From the NCBI GenBank assembly GCA_035526665.1, contig DATLBY010000340.1:1-9963 (forward strand): a stretch of 9,963 nucleotides of DNA. The letters run 5' to 3'. The notes beneath the pieces were generated by a model. It made no database searches. It was given only the letters and a program-made list of their open reading frames with translations, and was not told the DNA's origin. The stretch comes from DATLBY01 sp035526665 (lineage in GTDB: Bacteria; Acidobacteriota; Terriglobia; Bryobacterales; Bryobacteraceae). The translations under genes were made by a program, and so were the position numbers. Below, in pieces: positions 5,780 through 9,963 of this stretch (the first letter of the stretch is position 1; each line of letters starts with the position of its first letter).

Positions 5780-8188
5780 ATGAAACGCGCATTGCTGTTT
5801 ACCGCCCTGGCGGCCGCTGCTTTCGGCGAGATTGAACACCCCACGGGGCCGCGTATCACCCCGGCCACGATCAACAGCGTGACGCCGCGCGGCATCGCCC
5901 GCGGAACCACGGTGGAGCTGACGGTGGAGGGCCTCAATCTAGGGAAGACAACGGCCATCTACTTCAATGAGCCGGGCGTGAAGGGTCGCATCCTGCGTGT
6001 CAAGGAGCTTCCCGATCTGCCGGATATCCGCCTGGGCTCCAACGGGACGCCCTCCACCATCGACGTGGGTCCGCTTCCGCCGCGCAATCAGGTGACCGTC
6101 GAAGTTGACGTGAGTCCTGAGGCCCAGATTGGGCCGGTGAGCTTCCGCCTGCAAAACGTGCTCGGCACCAGTCCCGAAGGAAAGTTCCTGGTGGAGCCGT
6201 ACTATGGCGAAAGTCCCGACCGCGAACCAAACAACACGCCGGAGGAGGCTTTTGAAACCTATCTTCCAAGCATCCTGGTGGGCGATATTGGTAAGCCGGG
6301 AGATGTCGATTACTACAAGATCAAGGTGAGGGCAGGGGAACAACTCGTTTTTGAAAATGGCGCCGCCTTGACGGGCTCGACTTTGCAGCCGGTAGTGGCG
6401 ATCGTCGCCGAGGATCAGTCGGTGGTGAAAGAGTTCGGGACCGACGGAGGTACCAGCGTCTCCTATTTCGCCCATAAGTTCGACAAGGCCGGCACCTATT
6501 ACGTGCGGGTCACCGACTATCAGCAGAGCGGGCGCGGCAGCCACACCTACCGCATCAAAGTGGGCAACTTTCCGCTGGCCATCTCGGCCTTCCCGCTGGG
6601 AGTGCAGCGCGGCCAAGCGACGCAAGTAGGGTTTCGGGGCTACCGTTTAGGTGACCTGAAGGTCGCGGTGAAGGGCGAAACGAAGCTGGACGAAGAAGAG
6701 GACACCATCAAGATCCGGCCCGAGGCCGCTGGTGGAAAATCTTTCTACCAGGTGAAGCTCGCGGTCGGCAAGGATCCGGAAGTGTTCGCCGGCGAAAAGA
6801 ATCTCAGTGCGGCTACGGCGCAGCCCGTGAATGTTCCAGTGACCGTCAACGGCAAGGTGGCCAGGGAGCATTATTTCCGCTTTCATGCGCAGAAAAACCA
6901 GAAGCTCATTTTGGATGTGATCGCGCGCCGCCTGGGGTCAGAGCTGGATTCCCTGCTGGAAGTTTTGGATGCAAAGGGAAACCCGATTGAACGCGCCACC
7001 GTGCGGCCCATCCTGGAGACCTCGACCGTGCTGCGCGATCATGATTCGGCTACCCGCGGAATCCGTATCCAATCGTGGACCGGTCTGAACGTAGGCGATT
7101 ACCTGATGATGGGAAATGAGATCGTCCGCATGGAAGCGCTGCCGCGCGGGCCCGACGACGACGCCGTGATGGAGTCTTTCGGCGGGCAGAGGATCGCCTT
7201 TTTCGGCACCAGTCCGGAGACACAGGCGCTGGACCGTTCCGTCTACAAGGTACAGATTCATCCTCCGGGCAAACAGTTCAGCCCCAATGGCCTGCCGCTG
7301 GTGCGCCTCTACTACCGGAATGACGATGGCGGACCCGGCTACGGCAAGGACTCCGTGCTGGAGTTCACGGCGCCGGCCGACGGTGACTACCTGGTGAAGC
7401 TGCGCGATGTGCGAGGCCTGGGTGGCGACGATTTCGCCTACCGGTTGAACATACGCGAGCCGAGGCCGGACTTCCGCTTGGCAGTGAATCCCCGCAATCC
7501 GAATGTGCCGGCGGGTGGGACGATTCCATTGACCGTAACGGCCATGCGGACGGACGGATTCAACGGCAAAATCGACGTGTCGCTGCAGGACCTCCCCGCC
7601 GGATTGAAGGCCGCCAACGGCGTCATCATGCCGGGGCAGGTCACCACGACGCTACTGTTGAGCGCCGATCCGGATGCCAAGCTGACTGCCGCGGTCCCGC
7701 TCAAGGTCGTGGGCAAGGCTCAGACTCCCGGCGCGGTGCTGACCCACTATGCCAATCCGGACGACAAACTGATGATGATCGCGCTGATGCCCAAGCCGGA
7801 CATCGTTCTGACGGCGGAGACGAAAGAAGTGACCTTGGAAGCCGGCGGCACCAGTGAAGTTCTGGTGAGCCTGCTGCGCCAAAACGGCTTCGGCGGCCGC
7901 GTTCCGGTGGAGGTCCGCAACCTTCCGCCGCGCGTGCGCGTGCTCGATGTGGGCTTGAACGGCGTCTTGATCACCGAGGACGAGAAGAAGCGCAGCTTCA
8001 CCCTGGAGGCGCTGCCTTCCGTGGAGCCGATCGAGCAGATGATTTATGTCTCGGGCGCAATCGAGACGCGATCGAACCAGCAAAACTCCTACGCGGCGAT
8101 CCAGCCGATTCTGCTGAAGGTGCGGCCCAAGCACGCCCAGGTGTCGGACGCGAAGACTCCGGCATCCGCCGTCTCCGCGGTGAAGTAG
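5780..8188 (+). CDS. Secreted IPT/PPC/Ig-like multidomain protein
   Basis: An 802-residue exported beta-rich protein with no recognisable catalytic domain. Residues 1-16 are a Sec signal peptide ending AAAFG. Residues about 25-138 include an IPT/TIG-like unit (INSVTPRGIARGTTVELTVE). A complete PPC domain (bacterial pre-peptidase C-terminal, PF04151) spans about 149-262, starting EPNN and containing GDVDYYKIKVRAGEQL and AGTYYVRVTD. A second PPC is split: its first half is at about 360-403 and its second half (NDDGG...DSVLEFTAPADGDYLVKLRD) is at about 514-558, with roughly 110 residues between. Two Ig-like, NEW3-like modules follow at about 564-646 and 673-783, and the Ala/Ser/Lys-rich tail is probably disordered. 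PPC domains commonly bind polymers or assist secretion, so an adhesive or structural role fits. Start: GAGG at 5769-5772 is 7 bases from ATG 5780, and the gene lies 4 bases after the WD40 gene. Confidence 0.88.
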   Translation: MKRALLFTALAAAAFGEIEHPTGPRITPATINSVTPRGIARGTTVELTVEGLNLGKTTAIYFNEPGVKGRILRVKELPDLPDIRLGSNGTPSTIDVGPLPPRNQVTVEVDVSPEAQIGPVSFRLQNVLGTSPEGKFLVEPYYGESPDREPNNTPEEAFETYLPSILVGDIGKPGDVDYYKIKVRAGEQLVFENGAALTGSTLQPVVAIVAEDQSVVKEFGTDGGTSVSYFAHKFDKAGTYYVRVTDYQQSGRGSHTYRIKVGNFPLAISAFPLGVQRGQATQVGFRGYRLGDLKVAVKGETKLDEEEDTIKIRPEAAGGKSFYQVKLAVGKDPEVFAGEKNLSAATAQPVNVPVTVNGKVAREHYFRFHAQKNQKLILDVIARRLGSELDSLLEVLDAKGNPIERATVRPILETSTVLRDHDSATRGIRIQSWTGLNVGDYLMMGNEIVRMEALPRGPDDDAVMESFGGQRIAFFGTSPETQALDRSVYKVQIHPPGKQFSPNGLPLVRLYYRNDDGGPGYGKDSVLEFTAPADGDYLVKLRDVRGLGGDDFAYRLNIREPRPDFRLAVNPRNPNVPAGGTIPLTVTAMRTDGFNGKIDVSLQDLPAGLKAANGVIMPGQVTTTLLLSADPDAKLTAAVPLKVVGKAQTPGAVLTHYANPDDKLMMIALMPKPDIVLTAETKEVTLEAGGTSEVLVSLLRQNGFGGRVPVEVRNLPPRVRVLDVGLNGVLITEDEKKRSFTLEALPSVEPIEQMIYVSGAIETRSNQQNSYAAIQPILLKVRPKHAQVSDAKTPASAVSAVK

Positions 8189-8198
8189 GCTTTAATAG

Positions 8199-9410
8199 AT
8201 GGCAAATACAGAATTCCTGAAGCGCGCCCTCGGCGCGGGCGACGGTATCGTCCGGCTTGCCCCTTGCTGGGTACCTCGTTCGTTCCTGATGCCGGGAGGC
8301 CGCCTGAAGCTCGACCCCCGCGACCTTTACGCTCTGGGAGCGCACCGCGGCGGCATCGACGAGCGCTGGTTCTCTTCCACCACAAAAGCAGATAACGGTC
8401 CCACCACGGCGCAAGACGAAGGTCTCAGCTACATCGAGGCGGACGGCCACAATGTGCTGCTCAAAGAGGCGATCGACACCCTGGGTGATGACTTTCTCGG
8501 CGCCGATGTGATGCGCGAGCGCGGCGGCTGGAACCTGCTCTGCAAATTCTTCGATAACCTCGGCCCCATCCCTCACCACATGCACCAGAGCGATGAGTTC
8601 GCCAAGCTGGTGGGCCGCAACGGGAAGCCGGAGGCGTACTATTTCCCGCCCCAGTACAACTTCAAGGACAACAACTTTCCCTACACCTTCATGGGTCTCG
8701 AGCCCGGGACCACAAAGGACGACATCCGGCGCTGCCTGGAGCGTTGGAACGAGGGCGATAACGGGATTCTCTATCTATCGAAGGCTTACCGTTTGCAGCC
8801 GGGAACCGGCTGGCAGATCAACGCCGGTATTCTGCATGCCCCTGGATCGCTGGTCACCTATGAGCCGCAGGTAAACTCCGACGTTTTTGGAATGTTTCAG
8901 TCCCTGGTGGAAGGCCGCGCCGTACCATGGGAGCTACTGGTGAAAGACGTTCCCGCCGAGCATCACCACGATCTGGACTTCATCATCAGCATGCTGGATT
9001 GGGACGCCAACGTGGACCCGGAATTTGGCAAGCACAACCTGTTTCATCCCACACCCGTGCGCGACGAGGCGGAGATGAAGGATCAGGGCTATTCGGAGAA
9101 ATGGGTAGTCTACTCCACCTGTCACTACTCCGCCAAGGAGCTGACGGTACTTCCCGGCCGGTCGGTGACGGTCAACGACGCAGCGGCCTACGGGCTGATT
9201 GTGGTGCAGGGCTGGGGATCGGTCGGCAAGCAGGATGTGGAAACACCGTCGTTAATCCGCTATGGCCAGATGACGAAGGATGAGCTCTTTGTGACCGCGA
9301 ATACGGCCCAAGCCGGAGTCGTCGTACACAACCGGAGCGACCGTGAGAATCTGGTGATGTTGAAACACTTCGGTCCGGGAAATCCGGACGCCGCCAGACT
9401 GGTCCGCTAG
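8199..9410 (+). CDS. Cupin, type I mannose-6-phosphate isomerase-like
   Basis: A 403-residue protein with no signal peptide, hence cytoplasmic. The cupin metal-site pattern of type I phosphomannose isomerases can be seen: PIPHHMHQSDEFA at about 123-135 (H127 and H129), GKPEAYYF at 142-149 (E145) and NAGILHAPG at 208-216 (H213) give a likely two-His, Glu, His site for zinc or another divalent metal. The C-terminal part (about 300-395) looks like a second, degenerate cupin barrel (ELTVLPGRSVTVND, VVQGWGSV). Class I enzymes interconvert mannose-6-phosphate and fructose-6-phosphate, but overall similarity judged by eye is limited to these motifs, and related cupins act on other sugars, so the substrate is open. 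It lies 10 bases after the PPC gene, the only unexported member of the run. Its ribosome binding site is weak (GTAGG about 9 bases upstream), suggesting a lower translation rate or coupling. A hairpin covers its end. Confidence 0.75.
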   Translation: MANTEFLKRALGAGDGIVRLAPCWVPRSFLMPGGRLKLDPRDLYALGAHRGGIDERWFSSTTKADNGPTTAQDEGLSYIEADGHNVLLKEAIDTLGDDFLGADVMRERGGWNLLCKFFDNLGPIPHHMHQSDEFAKLVGRNGKPEAYYFPPQYNFKDNNFPYTFMGLEPGTTKDDIRRCLERWNEGDNGILYLSKAYRLQPGTGWQINAGILHAPGSLVTYEPQVNSDVFGMFQSLVEGRAVPWELLVKDVPAEHHHDLDFIISMLDWDANVDPEFGKHNLFHPTPVRDEAEMKDQGYSEKWVVYSTCHYSAKELTVLPGRSVTVNDAAAYGLIVVQGWGSVGKQDVETPSLIRYGQMTKDELFVTANTAQAGVVVHNRSDRENLVMLKHFGPGNPDAARLVR

Positions 9411-9417
9411 CAGGCGG
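9391..9417 (+). terminator. Candidate terminator hairpin at the end of the operon
   Basis: CCGCC at 9391-9395 pairs with GGCGG at 9413-9417, and inside it CTGG at 9399-9402 pairs with CTAG at 9407-9410 (one G-T wobble) around a TCCG loop; the TAG stop lies in the inner right arm. A short TTT (9418-9420) follows. The hairpin spans the 8-base gap between two convergent genes and is the only visible candidate for ending the operon. The T-run is short, so termination may be partial. Confidence 0.4.
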
Positions 9418-9418
9418 T

Positions 9419-9963
9419 TTACTCCAGGCCGAGTATTTTCGCCATCCCGGCACGCTGCATTTTGCCCGTGGGGCCTTTCGGAATCTCCAGCACAATGAGG
9501 ACTTTCGAGGGCGTCTTGAAGGCGGCCAGCCTTTCCCGGGCAAAATGTTTCAAGCCGGATTCCGTGGCGTCGCCCTGCAGCACGACCGCCGAGTAAACCC
9601 GCTCGCCCCGTATTTCGCACTTCACGCCAAATGTGACTGCCTGGGTGACTGCGGGATGCTGCATCAGCGCCGCATCTACTTCCGCCGGGGAGATTTTTTC
9701 GCCGCCCGAATTGATCAACTCTTTCAGTCGTCCGGTGAGAGTGAGATATCCGCCGGCGTCCATGACCCCTTCGTCCCCGGTTCGAAACCAACCGTTCGTA
9801 AAGGCGGTGTGATTCGCCTCGGCGGGCACAACGTAGCCGGTGGCTACATTTCTGCCCCGGATGCCGACCTCCCCGGCGGTCCCTGCAGGCTGCGGTTCTC
9901 CCAACTCGTTCAAGATGGCAATCTCCGGGCCTCCCGCGGGTCCGGTCGAACCATACTTACGCT
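9419..9963 (-). CDS. AMP-forming acyl-CoA ligase, C-terminal part (oxalyl-CoA synthetase-like)
   Basis: The minus strand is open from the right edge to a TAA at 9421-9419, giving 180 visible residues that are the end of an ANL-superfamily adenylate-forming enzyme. These enzymes activate a carboxylic acid with ATP and then form its CoA thioester in the cytoplasm. Counting from the first full codon, the fragment shows the end of the large domain (GEVGIRGRNVATGY at 30-43), NGWFRTGDEG at 56-65 with the ribose-binding Asp D63, the hinge GRLKELI at 77-83, the A8 motif SGGEKISPAEVD at 85-96, and the catalytic lysine K167 in PTGKMQR at 164-170. The hinge segment with GGEKISP and the LAAFKTPSKV stretch resemble the Pcs60/AAE3 oxalyl-CoA synthetase group more than long-chain fatty acid ligases, but the acyl-binding pocket is outside the window. 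No start codon should be assigned: the TTG at 9913 is internal because the frame stays homologous beyond it. It is convergent with the cupin gene. Confidence 0.9.
   Translation of the reverse strand, partial: RKYGSTGPAGGPEIAILNELGEPQPAGTAGEVGIRGRNVATGYVVPAEANHTAFTNGWFRTGDEGVMDAGGYLTLTGRLKELINSGGEKISPAEVDAALMQHPAVTQAVTFGVKCEIRGERVYSAVVLQGDATESGLKHFARERLAAFKTPSKVLIVLEIPKGPTGKMQRAGMAKILGLE

Noticed and set aside
9911..9913. TTG as the start of the acyl-CoA ligase frame
   Set aside because: The same frame continues upstream to the window edge with residues (KYGSTGPAGGPEIAIL) typical of the enzyme's large domain, so the gene simply enters from the right.

Overview
The window is a GC-rich stretch of bacterial chromosome with dense coding on both strands and short gaps. 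The gene families (DUF1501, PSCyt1/DUF1549/DUF1553 'planctomycete-type' cytochrome proteins, a cytochrome c-WD40 fusion and a PPC-domain giant) are expanded mainly in Planctomycetota and in Acidobacteriota of the Solibacter/Bryobacter type. I favour Acidobacteriota, but this is inference from family content and not proof. No tRNA, rRNA, CRISPR array, insertion sequence or phage gene was seen.

Layout. (1) Positions 1-282, minus strand: N-terminal part of a PAS-domain signalling protein that runs off the left edge. (2) Positions 379-525, plus strand: a 48-residue membrane protein with two hydrophobic segments, divergent from the PAS gene. (3) Positions 620-9410, plus strand: five tightly packed genes that look like one operon behind a plausible sigma70-type promoter at 557-586. 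They are a Tat-exported DUF1501 protein, a Sec-exported cytochrome/DUF1549/DUF1553 protein with two Ig-like domains, a Sec-exported cytochrome c-seven-bladed WD40 propeller, a Sec-exported IPT/PPC/Ig-like multidomain protein, and a cytoplasmic cupin related to type I mannose-6-phosphate isomerase. Gaps are 21, -1, 4 and 10 nt. (4) Positions 9419-9963, minus strand: C-terminal 180 residues of an AMP-forming acyl-CoA ligase, closest by eye to the oxalyl-CoA synthetase-like (Pcs60/AAE3) group. It is convergent with the operon and only 8 nt from it.

How the genes may work together. Four consecutive products carry export signals, and two of them carry c-type haem-binding motifs. The first belongs to a family related to the sulfatase/alkaline-phosphatase fold, and the large adhesive domains (Big_2, WD40, IPT, PPC, Ig-like) suggest assembly or substrate binding outside the inner membrane. 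The simplest reading is an extracytoplasmic, haem-containing assembly acting on an unknown substrate, possibly a sulfated or phosphorylated polymer, with the cytoplasmic PMI-like cupin handling a sugar product. The families, domain order and operon structure are seen or recognised; the shared function is inference. The best candidate for an undescribed system here is this five-gene cassette.
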